From positions 186,001-250,000 of the forward strand of contig NZ_AQRC01000001.1 of the NCBI RefSeq assembly GCF_000737065.1: a stretch of DNA of 64,000 nt. Reading direction: 5' to 3'. This document shows, one piece after another, positions 44,767 to 53,078 of the stretch. The translations under genes and the position numbers were made by a program. This DNA comes from Thioclava atlantica (GTDB lineage Bacteria > Pseudomonadota > Alphaproteobacteria > Rhodobacterales > Rhodobacteraceae). Position 1 is the stretch's first letter; every line of letters starts with the position of its first letter. The notes beneath the pieces are model-generated. The model was not told the origin of the DNA and made no database searches. It saw nothing but the letters and a program-made list of their open reading frames with translations.

Positions 44767-46050
44767 TCACGCGGTCGCGATGGCCAGCGCCTGGTCGAGA
44801 TCGGCGATCAGGTCGCCCGCATCCTCGATCCCGATCGAGAGCCGGACGACGTTGGGCGCGGCGCCCGCCGCGATCTGCTGGGCCTCGGTCAGCTGCCGGT
44901 GCGTGGTCGAGGCGGAATGGATGATGAGCGAGCGCGCATCCCCGAGATTGGCGACATGGCTGAAAAGCGCGAGGCTGTCTACGAGCTTCACGCAGGCCTC
45001 GTAGCCCCCCTTCACCGCGACGGTGAAAAGCCCGCCCGCGCCCCTCGGGCAGACGGACTTCATCCGGTCATGCCAGGGCGAGCTCTCGAGCCCCGCATAG
45101 GTCACGAAGTCGATCCGCGGATCGGCCTCGAGCCAGTCCGCGACCGCCTTGGCGTTGGCGACATGCTTGGCCATGCGCAGGCTCAGCGTCTCGATGCCCA
45201 GCAGCGTGTAATGCGCGCCCTGCGGGTTCATCGTCATCCCGAGATCGCGCAGCCCGACCGCAATCGAATGGAAGGTGAAGGCCATCGGCCCGAGCGCCTC
45301 GTGAAAGCGCAGCCCGTGATAGGCGGGCTCGGGCTCCGAGAGCGAGGGGAACTTGCCCGAGGCCGACCAGTCGAACTTGCCCGAATCCACCACGCAGCCG
45401 CCCGTCACCGTGCCGTTGCCGGTCATGTATTTGGTGAGCGAATGGACGACGAGCGTCGCGCCCATCTCGATCGGGCGGCACAGGTAGGGAGTGGCCAGCG
45501 TGTTGTCGACGATCAGCGGCAGGCCGAGCTTGTCGGTCAGTTTCGCGACCGCCGGTATGTCGGTGATATAGCCGCCGGGGTTCGAGATCGACTCGCAGAA
45601 GATTGCGCGGGTGTTCTCGTCCACCGCCGCTTCGAGCGCCTCGAGATCGTCGAAATCGACAAAGGTGCAGGACCAGCCGAAGCGTTTGATCGTCTGGCTG
45701 AACTGGGTGATCGTGCCGCCATAAAGCCGGGTCGAGGCGATGATGTTGCAGCCCGGCGCCATCAGCGGGAAGAGCGCCATGATCTGAGCCGCGTGGCCCG
45801 AGGAGCAGCACACCGCCCCCGCGCCGCCTTCGAGGGCCGCCACCCGCTCGGCGAGCTTCATCACCGTCGGATTGGTGAGGCGCGAATAGATGAAGCCCAC
45901 CTCCTCGAGGTTGAACAGCCGCGCCGCATGCTCGGCGTCTTTGAACGCATAGGCCGTGGTCTGGTAGATCGGGGTCTGCAACGCGCCCGTCGCCGGGTCG
46001 GGCACCGCGCCGGCATGGATCTGAAGCGTGTCGAATTTGTAGTCGGACAT
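44767..46050 (-). CDS. metY: O-acetylhomoserine (thiol)-lyase / sulfhydrylase
   Basis: A 427-residue PLP enzyme of the Cys/Met metabolism family, making homocysteine from O-acetylhomoserine and sulfide. The ATG at 46050 has AGGAG 9 nt upstream. Features are the N-terminal FDTLQIHAG, PIYQTTAYAF, the PLP-lysine motif HSLTKYMTGNG (Lys207), and the length, which is that of MetY rather than the shorter MetB/MetZ. A G/C hairpin (44744-44764) directly follows the stop and may help termination. It is monocistronic, next to the Lrp-family regulator gene, which may or may not control it. Confidence 0.93.
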   Translation of the reverse strand: MSDYKFDTLQIHAGAVPDPATGALQTPIYQTTAYAFKDAEHAARLFNLEEVGFIYSRLTNPTVMKLAERVAALEGGAGAVCCSSGHAAQIMALFPLMAPGCNIIASTRLYGGTITQFSQTIKRFGWSCTFVDFDDLEALEAAVDENTRAIFCESISNPGGYITDIPAVAKLTDKLGLPLIVDNTLATPYLCRPIEMGATLVVHSLTKYMTGNGTVTGGCVVDSGKFDWSASGKFPSLSEPEPAYHGLRFHEALGPMAFTFHSIAVGLRDLGMTMNPQGAHYTLLGIETLSLRMAKHVANAKAVADWLEADPRIDFVTYAGLESSPWHDRMKSVCPRGAGGLFTVAVKGGYEACVKLVDSLALFSHVANLGDARSLIIHSASTTHRQLTEAQQIAAGAAPNVVRLSIGIEDAGDLIADLDQALAIATA

Positions 46051-46097
46051 CTCGGGGCTCCTCTCGTTTGTCGCGACGTTAGCCGCGCACCGGGAGC

Positions 46098-46126
46098 CCA
46101 TCAAACACATTCATTTTCGATGATGG
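46098..46126. promoter_or_regulatory. Spaced inverted repeat upstream of metY
   Basis: CCATCA (46098-46103) and TGATGG (46121-46126) form an inverted repeat with a 17-bp AT-rich spacer, in the 81-bp gap between the Lrp-type gene and metY. It is a possible operator; the binding protein is unknown. Confidence 0.35.
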
Positions 46127-46131
46127 ATCGC

Positions 46132-46584
46132 TCAGGCGCGCAGATCCTTGGGGCTGTCCATCACGACATATGTGGTGATCGAGCCGACCTGGGGCAGCAC
46201 GCCCAGGATCTCGGTATGCCAATGTTTGTAACTGGCCAGATCCGCCGCCTCGACGCGCAGTAGATATTCCACCGTCCCGGTGACGTTGTGGCATTCCACG
46301 ACCTGTGGCGCGCGCGCGATGGCCTGTTCGAAGGCCTCCAGGGCGCTCTTGGTGTGGGTGTTGAGCCCGACCGTGACATAGGCCACGAAACCGATCCCGA
46401 GCTTCTCGGGCGCGAGCACCGCGCGATAGCCGCGGATCACCCCGGAGCGCTCAAGCTCCTGCACCCGGCGCAGGCAGGCCGAGGGCGACAGCCCGACCCG
46501 CTGGGCGAGGTCGAGATTCGACAGCCGGCCGTCGCGCGACAGTTCGTGCAATATCTTTTCGTTTATCGCGTCCAGTTTCGTCAT
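46132..46584 (-). CDS. Lrp/AsnC-family transcriptional regulator
   Basis: A 150-residue regulator. The N-terminal helix-turn-helix reads LDAINEKILHELSRDGRLSNLDLAQRVGLSPSACLRRVQELE. The C-terminal RAM (ACT-like) ligand domain includes VVECHNVTGTVEYLLRVEAADL. Lrp-type proteins form octamers and sense amino acids. It diverges from a LysE exporter gene across a 72-bp gap holding a clear palindrome (46607-46623). This is the classic layout for a local regulator controlling an amino-acid exporter. Confidence 0.93.
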   Translation of the reverse strand: MTKLDAINEKILHELSRDGRLSNLDLAQRVGLSPSACLRRVQELERSGVIRGYRAVLAPEKLGIGFVAYVTVGLNTHTKSALEAFEQAIARAPQVVECHNVTGTVEYLLRVEAADLASYKHWHTEILGVLPQVGSITTYVVMDSPKDLRA

Positions 46585-46593
46585 GGGTTGTGA

Positions 46594-46651
46594 ATTTATG
46601 CTTCCGATTGCGGAAATCGCAATTCAATTCGGTGAAAGTTGCGCCATAAAT
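46594..46651. promoter_or_regulatory. Divergent lrp-lysE control region with nested inverted repeats
   Basis: The inner palindrome ATTGCG-GAAAT-CGCAAT (46607-46623) is perfect. An outer pair, ATTTATG (46594-46600) and CATAAAT (46645-46651), is also perfect. Lrp proteins bind 15-17-bp palindromes, so these are strong candidates for the regulator's own operator. Confidence 0.55.
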
Positions 46652-46656
46652 TGCGC

Positions 46657-47250
46657 ATGACGCTGAACCTGCTTCTCTCCCTGATGGGCTTCGCCTTCGT
46701 CACCTCGGTCACGCCGGGGCCGAACAACATGATGCTGCTCGCGTCGGGGGCGAATTTCGGATTGCGCCGCACCGTGCCGCATCTTCTCGGCGTCGCGCTC
46801 GGCTTCGGCGCGATGGCCTTCGTGATGGGGCTGGGGCTGGCGCAGCTCTTTCGCAGCTGGCCCCCGATCGAGCTCGGCTTCAAGATCGTCGCGGCGCTCT
46901 ACATGCTCTGGCTGGCGTCGAAGATCGCCCGCGCCGCGGCGCCGAAGGCGGAGATGGATGCCGAGGCGCGCCCGATCAGTTTCCTTCAGGCCGCCGCGTT
47001 TCAATGGGTGAACCCGAAAGCCTGGGCGATGGCGCTGACCGCGGTGACCGTCTATGCCAGCTCGCCCGCGCCCTGGGCGATCGCATCGGTGGCGGCGGTG
47101 TTCACGGTGGTCAACCTGCCCTCCGTCACGCTCTGGGCCTGGGCGGGGCAAGCTCTGCGGCGCTGGCTCACGACGCCGTCGCGGCTGCGGGTCTTCAACT
47201 GGACGATGGCGGTGCTGCTGATCGCCTCGCTCTGGCCGGTTCTGGCCTAG
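46657..47250 (+). CDS. LysE-family amino-acid exporter
   Basis: A 197-residue inner-membrane protein with six hydrophobic helices. The N-terminal signature SVTPGPNNMMLLASGANFG is that of LysE/RhtB exporters. A second motif, FQWVNPKAWAMALTAV, is also typical. It exports an amino acid or derivative; which one cannot be told. ATG 46657 is chosen; a TTG at 46639 would add six residues. It lies divergent from the Lrp-type gene. Its stop shares a palindromic CTAG with the convergent glycosyltransferase gene. Confidence 0.92.
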   Translation: MTLNLLLSLMGFAFVTSVTPGPNNMMLLASGANFGLRRTVPHLLGVALGFGAMAFVMGLGLAQLFRSWPPIELGFKIVAALYMLWLASKIARAAAPKAEMDAEARPISFLQAAAFQWVNPKAWAMALTAVTVYASSPAPWAIASVAAVFTVVNLPSVTLWAWAGQALRRWLTTPSRLRVFNWTMAVLLIASLWPVLA

Positions 47251-48251
47251 CGCAGCCACAGACCCGCGCGCTTGATCCGGTTGCGCAGGGCCTTCTCGGT
47301 GCGGGGCATGCCTTCCTCGGCGATCCGGGCCCGGAGCTTGCGGCCCTTGCCCTGATAGATCAGCTTTTTCGCCGGGTCGTGCAGCTTGAGAACCTTCTTG
47401 ACCGGGTTCGGCGCAGCGAGCCTTTCGACGGTGTCGACGACCGCGTCGCTCTCGCGCGCATACATCAGGGGCAGGGCGCGGTAATGGCAGCTCACATCAC
47501 CGTCGAGCCCGTCGAGCTCGGGACCCGGTCTCCCGCCGCCGAAGCTGTGGATCACCAGCGGCAGCGCGACCTGATCGAGCCACGGCTCGAGCGACTGGCA
47601 GGCCAGCGCATCGGGGGGATCGTCGCGGATCTCGCGGGCATAGCGCAGGAAACGTCGGCCGAATTCCCCCGGATCGGCCCCGAAGAACCAGCCCGCGTTG
47701 AAATACATGTAGCGGCGCCAGTATTCGTCGGGCTGGCTCAGATCGAGCGTGTCCTCGAACCCCTCGAGGCCGAACTTGTCGTAGAGCGATTTCCAGATGC
47801 CGGTGAAGCCGGGCCCGTAAAGCGGCGGCTCCGGCCAGGTCCCGATGCGCCGCATCGACGCCGAGGGGCGGTCGAAATCGAATCCCACGGCGGAGAGCGG
47901 CCCGGTGAAGATCGTGTCGGTGTCGAAGAAGACGAAAGGCGTGGCCTCGGGCATCGCGATCAGCGCCTCGATCTTGTTGCCCTGCGGATAGCTCTGGCCG
48001 AAGACGCGGGCCTCGAAGGGCAAGATCTCGGACCCCGCCGCCTCGAGAAGGCCGCGCACCGGGCCCGAGATCCGGGTCTCGCCCGACCAGAGCGGACCGG
48101 GCTGCGGCTCGGCCACGATCAGGCGACCGTCGAAGGCGGGATTGGCGTCGTGGAAGCTGAGGGCGAAAAGCAGGGCCTCGTATTCCAGCCGACCGCTCTG
48201 TGCGATGCAGATGACGTTGAAGGGTTGAGATTTCAGCACGTTCACCTTCAT
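47247..48251 (-). CDS. Putative GT-A-fold glycosyltransferase
   Basis: A 334-residue cytosolic protein. The nucleotide-sugar motif DTD (FVFFDTDTIFTGP) is at about residue 115, following a Rossmann-like start (FNVICIAQSGRLEYEALLFALSFHD). A later FNAGWFFG block matches acceptor regions of family GT8-like or galactosyl-type enzymes. The basic C-terminus (KKVLKLHDPAKKLIYQGKGRKLRARI) may contact the membrane or a polymer. The family number is uncertain. The start at 48251 is the first Met with conserved sequence after it, although its ribosome site is weak. Confidence 0.6.
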   Translation of the reverse strand: MKVNVLKSQPFNVICIAQSGRLEYEALLFALSFHDANPAFDGRLIVAEPQPGPLWSGETRISGPVRGLLEAAGSEILPFEARVFGQSYPQGNKIEALIAMPEATPFVFFDTDTIFTGPLSAVGFDFDRPSASMRRIGTWPEPPLYGPGFTGIWKSLYDKFGLEGFEDTLDLSQPDEYWRRYMYFNAGWFFGADPGEFGRRFLRYAREIRDDPPDALACQSLEPWLDQVALPLVIHSFGGGRPGPELDGLDGDVSCHYRALPLMYARESDAVVDTVERLAAPNPVKKVLKLHDPAKKLIYQGKGRKLRARIAEEGMPRTEKALRNRIKRAGLWLR

Positions 48252-48313
48252 ACTGCACAGCGCAATGATGAGGCGCAGTATAGCGGCAACGCTCGGGGGT
48301 AAAAGTGGCGCGG

Positions 48314-48724
48314 ATGAAGTTCGCAACGGCAGCAGCGATGCTCGCGGCAGTTCTGGGAAGTCCTGTCGCGGCGCAGAATTTCACCTCTGCGGCCGAGGTG
48401 CGCCCGATCCTCGACATGACGCGCGGCTCCTGGGTCGCGATCCGGGAATATGGCGGCAAGGACCTGGTCTATTTCACCCATCTGCTGGCCTGGCGCTGCG
48501 GCTTGCGCGAGATTCGCTACGGCTTCAACGGCGCGGCCCCGAACACGCCCTTCAAGATGGAGCAATGCCATGACGGCGCCGCCCAGCCCAACGCGATCTC
48601 GGGCGACGGCGTCTTCGTCTCCCAGCCCGGAGGCTCGGTGAAAGAGGTGCGGGTGAAGCTGATCTATGATGATGGCACCACCGACGAGGCGCGGTTCACA
48701 CGCGACCAGATCCTGATGCGCTGA
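48314..48724 (+). CDS. Hypothetical secreted protein
   Basis: A 136-residue protein. Residues 1-20 are a signal peptide (KFATAAAMLAAVLGSPVAA, then QNF). The mature domain starts FTSAAEVRPILDMTRGSWVAIREYGGKDLVYFTHLLAWRCGL and has two cysteines that could pair. It ends with a TTDEARFTRDQILMR segment. It looks like a small periplasmic domain seen in other Rhodobacteraceae, but I do not recognise a named family. A GTG at 48305 could add three residues. Confidence 0.65.
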   Translation: MKFATAAAMLAAVLGSPVAAQNFTSAAEVRPILDMTRGSWVAIREYGGKDLVYFTHLLAWRCGLREIRYGFNGAAPNTPFKMEQCHDGAAQPNAISGDGVFVSQPGGSVKEVRVKLIYDDGTTDEARFTRDQILMR

Positions 48725-48761
48725 GGCATCGTCCGGTCACCAGTTCCTGAAGAGGGGGAAG

Positions 48762-48845
48762 TGGTGGGTGACCCTGGAATCGAACCAGGCATGGGTCTCC
48801 CCGGCGGAGTTACAGTCCGCTGCCGCACCTTGCAGCACGTCACCC
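48762..48845 (-). tRNA. tRNA-Tyr (anticodon GTA)
   Basis: An 84-nt class II tRNA with a long variable arm and an encoded CCA (48764-48762). The acceptor stem GGGTGAC pairs with GTCACCC. The anticodon loop reads ACTGTAACT, giving GTA. The T-arm is CCTGGTTCGATTCCAGG. Confidence 0.95.
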
Positions 48846-48974
48846 GACGCTGGGCGGGAGATACAAAAGGGGGCGGGGGGCGTCAAGAGCCGGATTTGCG
48901 AAAAATCCCCGCTCCGCGATGACGGCTTGCCAAACGGGCGTCGAGCGCGCAGTTAGAGGCCAAAGGAGAGCGCG

Positions 48975-49748
48975 ATGAAGAAACCGGCCTGGGTAATCGA
49001 GAAGGAACGTTCCAAGCGTGCCGCCGCCGCCGAGACGGTCTGGCTGTTCGGCCTGCATGCGGTGCGCGACGCGCTGCAGAACCCTGCCCGCGAGAAGCTT
49101 CGCCTGGTCTGCTCGAAGAACGCCGCCGACCGGCTCGCCGATGCGATCCCCGCAGGCGGGATCGAGCCCGAGATCGTCGATGTGCGCAAATTCGACAAGC
49201 ATGTGCCGCTCTCGGCGGATTCGGTGCATCAGGGCGCCGCGCTCGAGGTGAAGCCGCTCGACTGGGGTGCGCTCAAGGATGTCTGCTACGATGCGCGGCT
49301 CGTGGTGCTCCTCGACCGGGTGACCGATCCCCATAATGTCGGCGCGGTACTGCGCTCGGCCGAGGTGTTCGGGGCGGCCGCGGTGATCGCGCCGCATCGC
49401 CATTCCGCACCCGAGACCGGGGCACTTGCGAAAACCGCGAGCGGCGCGCTCGAACGCCAGCCCTATCTGCGGGTGAAGAACCTCTCGGATGCGATGGAGG
49501 AGCTGCGCGCGATGGGCTTCCGGCTACTGGGCCTTGCGGGGGAGGCGAAGATGCCGCTGCGCGACGCATTGGCAGAGGCGGGTGCGGAACCGGTCGCGCT
49601 GGTGCTCGGGGCCGAGGGGCCCGGGCTGCGCGAAAAGACCCGCGAGACCTGCGACCGGCTCACGCGGATCCCCTTCGCGGGCGAATTCGGCTCGCTGAAC
49701 GTCTCGAACGCGGCCGCGGTGGCGCTCTACGCGGCGTCCAGCCGCTGA
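48975..49748 (+). CDS. rlmB: 23S rRNA (guanosine-2'-O-)-methyltransferase RlmB (TrmH family)
   Basis: A 257-residue SPOUT methyltransferase that methylates G2251 in the 23S rRNA P-loop. It has the N-terminal substrate-binding domain (VWLFGLHAVRDALQNPAREK). The three SPOUT motifs are LDRVTDPHNVGAVLRSA, LVLGAEGPGLR and IPFAGEFGSLNVSNAAAVALY, the last being the SAM knot. AAGGAGAG precedes the ATG. It lies opposite and close to tRNA-Tyr. Confidence 0.92.
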   Translation: MKKPAWVIEKERSKRAAAAETVWLFGLHAVRDALQNPAREKLRLVCSKNAADRLADAIPAGGIEPEIVDVRKFDKHVPLSADSVHQGAALEVKPLDWGALKDVCYDARLVVLLDRVTDPHNVGAVLRSAEVFGAAAVIAPHRHSAPETGALAKTASGALERQPYLRVKNLSDAMEELRAMGFRLLGLAGEAKMPLRDALAEAGAEPVALVLGAEGPGLREKTRETCDRLTRIPFAGEFGSLNVSNAAAVALYAASSR

Positions 49749-49816
49749 CGGGTCACAAAAGCGCGAGCCCGGGGCCGGGGGGTTTAAATGCCGATTGCGG
49801 TCCCCATCTAGATAGG

Positions 49817-49904
49817 GAGGCGCGGCGACGGAACCTTCGCGCCTCAGTTCACTGTCCCTCGTTCCGCACTTTGCGCCCGGCCTTTTGGTTTGGGCGCATT
49901 TTTT
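49817..49904 (+). ncRNA. Candidate small RNA or structured 3' UTR ending in an intrinsic terminator
   Basis: After rlmB, an 8-bp stem (49817-49824 with 49838-49845) and a single-stranded spacer lead into a terminator hairpin (49872-49878 with 49892-49898) followed by six T. The layout resembles a bacterial sRNA of about 90-100 nt. No clear promoter is visible, so a processed rlmB 3' UTR is also possible. Confidence 0.4.
49872..49904 (+). terminator. Intrinsic terminator after rlmB
   Basis: A 7-bp stem (49872-49878 with 49892-49898) is followed by a run of six T, 124 nt after the rlmB stop and shortly before the next gene. Confidence 0.85.
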
Positions 49905-49937
49905 GTGATATCAGGCCAGTTGAGAGCGGAGAGAACG

Positions 49938-50357
49938 ATGCAAGACGAGTTTCGTGACATTCTGCGCGAGACCAGGGTGATCGCGGTCGTGGGGATCTCC
50001 CACAAGCCCGAGCGCCCGTCGAACGACGTCGCGCATTTCCTGCAATCGAAGGGCTACCGGGTGATCCCCGTCAATCCGGGCCTCGCGGGGCAGGAGCTCC
50101 TGGGCGAGACGGTCTATCCCGATCTAGCCTCGATCCCGGCCTCGATCGCGGTGGACATGGTCGACATCTTCCGCCGCTCGGAAGCCGTGCCCGAAGTGGT
50201 GGAGGAGGCGCTCGCGCATCTGCCGCATCTGCGCACGATCTGGATGCAACTGGGCGTCGTCCATGAAGAGGCGGCGCAAAAGGCGCGCGACCGGGGCGTG
50301 CGCGTGGTGATGAACCGCTGCCCCAAGATCGACTACCCGCGCCTGATGGCGGGCTGA
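49938..50357 (+). CDS. CoA-binding domain protein (YccU-like)
   Basis: A 139-residue protein with the CoA_binding Rossmann fold: the start VIAVVGISHKPERPSNDVAHFLQSKGY, then VIPVNPGLAGQELLGETVY and a late VVMNRCPKIDYPRL. It matches the stand-alone YccU family; the ligand is believed to be CoA but no reaction is known. ATG 49938 has GGAGAG 5 nt upstream. The upstream frame from 49890 crosses the terminator and is not coding. It ends at repeat copy 2. Confidence 0.9.
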   Translation: MQDEFRDILRETRVIAVVGISHKPERPSNDVAHFLQSKGYRVIPVNPGLAGQELLGETVYPDLASIPASIAVDMVDIFRRSEAVPEVVEEALAHLPHLRTIWMQLGVVHEEAAQKARDRGVRVVMNRCPKIDYPRLMAG

Positions 50358-50495
50358 AACGGGGCGCTGCCCCCGCCCGCTGCGCGGGCTCCCCCGGGGT
50401 ATTTCACTCTAGGTGAAGCGGCTGTGCTTCCTCTTGATCCAAATATCCCGGGGGTGAATTTCCGCCAGGAAAGAGGGGGCAGCGCCCCCTTCGCC
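50358..50495. repeat. GC-rich palindromic intergenic repeat, copy 2
   Basis: Same design as at 12060-12199: G/C outer arms, CCCCCGGGGTATTT (50391-50404) pairing with AAATATCCCGGGGG (50441-50454), and an imperfect inner stem. It again lies between convergent genes. Confidence 0.75.
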
Positions 50496-51680
50496 TCAGC
50501 CTTTCACCACGGCGACCGCGTCGAGGATCGCCTCGGCGATATAATCGAGATCGGGTTGCTTGAGCCGCGCGGGCAGGCGGGTGTCGCAGGCGCGCATCAG
50601 CATCGCGCGGGTCTTGGGCAGTTCGGGCACTTCGCCGAGGAACTGCCAGTTCCAGAAGGCGCGGGCATTGTCCTGGCTCAGGCCGAAGACCTGCACGCTC
50701 ACGCCGCGGGCCTTCGTCTCGCTCTGCAGCCGGCGGGCCTCCTCGTCGCTCCAGTCGCCCGCGAGATTGAATTGCAGGGAATCCGGTGCGCGGGTCTCGG
50801 GGGCGAGGGCGGGCGGCACGTCGAGCCACTCGCTCGTGTTCAGGCGCTCGGCGACGTAATCGTGGTTCGCGCGGCCGTCATTCACGCGGCGCTCCACCTC
50901 GGCGATCTGCGGCCGGATCACCGCCGCCGAGAGGTTCTGCATCCGGCAATTGTAGAGCGGGAGCTCGTTCTGCCATTGCAGATAGGAGTTCTGCAGGCCG
51001 GGATGTTTCTTCCAGTTGTGCTCGTAGGCGCCCGACATGATCACGGCGCGGGCCGCGATTTCCGGATCGTCGGTCAGGAGAATGCCGCCTTCGCCCGCAT
51101 TGATGAGCTTGTAGGACTGGAAGGAGAGGCAGCCGATCTTGCCGATCGTGCCGATCTTGCGCCCGTGCCAGAGCGTGCCCAGCGAATGGGCCGCATCCTC
51201 GATCACCGGAACGCCGCGTTCCTCGGCAAGCGCCATGATCGCATCCATGTCCGAGGTATGGCCGCGCATGTGGCTGATCATCACCGCCGCGATGCTGTCG
51301 TCGAACTTGGCGCGGAAATCTTCCAGATCGATGCGGAAATTCGCACCCACCTCGACGAGGACGGGGGTGCAATCGGCATGGACGATCGCGGAGGGGACGG
51401 CCGCGAAGGTGAAGGCGGGCACCAGCACCCGCGCGCCGCGCGGCAGGTCGAGCGCCTTCATCGAAAGAAACAGCGCCTGGCTGCACGACGACACCGCGAC
51501 CGCATATTTCACCCCCATGAAGGCGGCGAATTCGGCCTCGAGACGCGCGACGGGGGCGTTCTCGGAGGTGTAGCGGAAGAGGTCTCCGGAGGCGAGCAGC
51601 CGGTCGATCTCGGCGCGCGCGGCCTCGGGGATCGGCTCTGCGTCGTAGCAGTTCGGGGCGGGCTGTCCGTCACGCGGCAT
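50496..51680 (-). CDS. DegT/DnrJ/EryC1/StrS-family PLP aminotransferase
   Basis: A 394-residue sugar-aminotransferase-fold protein. The catalytic Lys191 lies in SFQSYKLINAGEGG. Upstream are VAVSSCSQALFLSMKAL (PLP phosphate region), VLVPAFTFAAVPSAI and VIEDAAHSLGT, which gives the PLP-ring Asp. These enzymes usually aminate nucleotide-linked keto-sugars, but no sugar-pathway genes are adjacent. The next gene upstream in the same direction is a polyamine-type FAD oxidase. A related role (for example on an amino-aldehyde or keto acid) or an independent one is possible. It has its own candidate promoter at 51715-51742. Confidence 0.88.
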   Translation of the reverse strand: MPRDGQPAPNCYDAEPIPEAARAEIDRLLASGDLFRYTSENAPVARLEAEFAAFMGVKYAVAVSSCSQALFLSMKALDLPRGARVLVPAFTFAAVPSAIVHADCTPVLVEVGANFRIDLEDFRAKFDDSIAAVMISHMRGHTSDMDAIMALAEERGVPVIEDAAHSLGTLWHGRKIGTIGKIGCLSFQSYKLINAGEGGILLTDDPEIAARAVIMSGAYEHNWKKHPGLQNSYLQWQNELPLYNCRMQNLSAAVIRPQIAEVERRVNDGRANHDYVAERLNTSEWLDVPPALAPETRAPDSLQFNLAGDWSDEEARRLQSETKARGVSVQVFGLSQDNARAFWNWQFLGEVPELPKTRAMLMRACDTRLPARLKQPDLDYIAEAILDAVAVVKG

Positions 51681-51714
51681 GGCGGGTTTTCCTTAAACTG
51701 ACATTTCGGAAAAC

Positions 51715-51742
51715 TTTATATCGCGGGGGCGCACCTTGCCAG
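51715..51742 (-). promoter_or_regulatory. Candidate promoter of the DegT-type aminotransferase
   Basis: On the minus strand CTGGCA (51742-51737), 16 bp and TATAAA (51720-51715) lie 35 nt before the ATG, in a small AT-rich patch. Confidence 0.45.
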
Positions 51743-51772
51743 TGACGTTTTGATGACCGGGCGGTCTCCCGC

Positions 51773-53074
51773 CTAGATGCCGAGCCGGTCGCGCATCGAG
51801 AACCAGGTCATCGCCGCGACGAGCAGGGGGCTGCGCAGCAGCGCGCCGCCGGGGAAGCGTGGCGGCGCGATCCCCGCCATCAGGTCGAAGCGCTCGGCCT
51901 GGCCCGCCACCGCCTCGGCCATGATCTTGCCCGCCATCGTGCCCATCGCCACGCCATGGCCGGAGAAACCGCTGGCCGAGAACGCGTTTTTCAGCGGCCG
52001 CGCGAAACAGGGCATGCGCGAGCGGGTGATCGCGAGCGTGCCGCCCCAGGCGTAGTCGATCTTCACATCGGCGAGGCTGGGATAGACCTCGAGCATCGGC
52101 TTGCGCACGGTCGCGACGATATCGGGAAACTTGTAGCCGTAGCTCTCGCCGCCGCCGAAGAGCAGCCGGTTATCCTCGGACAGGCGCCAGTAATTGACCA
52201 CGAACTTGGTATCGGCCACCGCGACGTTCTCGCGCAGGACCTCGGCCACGCGCGGGCCGAGAGGTTCGGTCGCGACAATGAAATTGTTGATCGGCATGAC
52301 CCGCGCCGCGACCGGTGGGGCCAGATCGCCCAGATAGCCGTTCGCGGCGAAGATCAGCTGGTCGGCCTCGACATGACCGTGCCGGGTCTGCACCCGCACC
52401 GGCGCGCCGGGGCGGATGTGATGGACGAGCGAGCCCTCATGGATCGTCACCCCGGCCTTGGCGCAGGCGAGCGCCAGGCCTTGCGCGAAATTGAGCGGGT
52501 GCAGATGGCCTGCGCCGCGGTCGATATCGCCGCCCAGATAGGCCTCCGAGGGCAGGATCGCGCGGAGCGCGTCGCGGTCGAGCGGCGTGACCTGGTCATA
52601 GCCGTAGTCGCGCGCGAGTTTCTCGGCCATCCGGTGCGAATGGGCGAGTTCGGCCTTGGTCCGGCAGGCATGTGCGATGCCGGGATGGAAGGTGACCGGG
52701 ATCTCGTGGCGCGCGATCAGATCGCGCACGAGCGCCTTCGCCTCCTCGCCGATATCCCAGAGCCTGCGCGCCATCTCGCGGCCATGCGCGGCCTCGAGGT
52801 CGTCCTGTTCGAGCCGCTGGCCCGAACCGACCTGACCGCCATTGCGCCCCGAGGCGCCGAAGCCCACCCGATGCGCCTCGAGCAGCGTCACCGAGAACCC
52901 GCGCTCGGCCAGATGGAGGGCGGCGGAAAGCCCGGTGAAGCCGCCGCCGATCACGCAGACATCCGCACGGTGACGGCCCTCGAGCTCGGGCCAGCGGCGG
53001 TCGGTCAGCGCGGTTGCCGCATAGTAGCTCGGCGCGTGTTCGCCCTTCCGGTCATTGGCGAAAAGCAGGTTCAT
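51773..53074 (-). CDS. puuB: FAD-dependent oxidoreductase, gamma-glutamylputrescine oxidase type
   Basis: A 433-residue DAO-family flavoprotein. The FAD-binding GxGxxG (VCVIGGGFTGLSAALHL) is at about residues 39-55, followed by ERGFSVTLLEAHRVGFGASGRNGG, the family's second dinucleotide block. The C-terminal GFSGHGVAMGTMAGK motif is typical. The nearest E. coli relative is PuuB, which oxidises gamma-glutamylputrescine to an aldehyde. This is supported by the gene directly upstream, a PuuA-like ligase, 4 nt away. The exact amine (putrescine, ethanolamine or another polyamine) is unproven. Confidence 0.88.
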   Translation of the reverse strand: MNLLFANDRKGEHAPSYYAATALTDRRWPELEGRHRADVCVIGGGFTGLSAALHLAERGFSVTLLEAHRVGFGASGRNGGQVGSGQRLEQDDLEAAHGREMARRLWDIGEEAKALVRDLIARHEIPVTFHPGIAHACRTKAELAHSHRMAEKLARDYGYDQVTPLDRDALRAILPSEAYLGGDIDRGAGHLHPLNFAQGLALACAKAGVTIHEGSLVHHIRPGAPVRVQTRHGHVEADQLIFAANGYLGDLAPPVAARVMPINNFIVATEPLGPRVAEVLRENVAVADTKFVVNYWRLSEDNRLLFGGGESYGYKFPDIVATVRKPMLEVYPSLADVKIDYAWGGTLAITRSRMPCFARPLKNAFSASGFSGHGVAMGTMAGKIMAEAVAGQAERFDLMAGIAPPRFPGGALLRSPLLVAAMTWFSMRDRLGI

Positions 53075-53078
53075 CGGC

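Noticed and set aside
46051-46131. SAM-responsive riboswitch upstream of metY
   Set aside because: The gap is short and none of the conserved SAM-II or SAM/SAH core sequences could be recognised.
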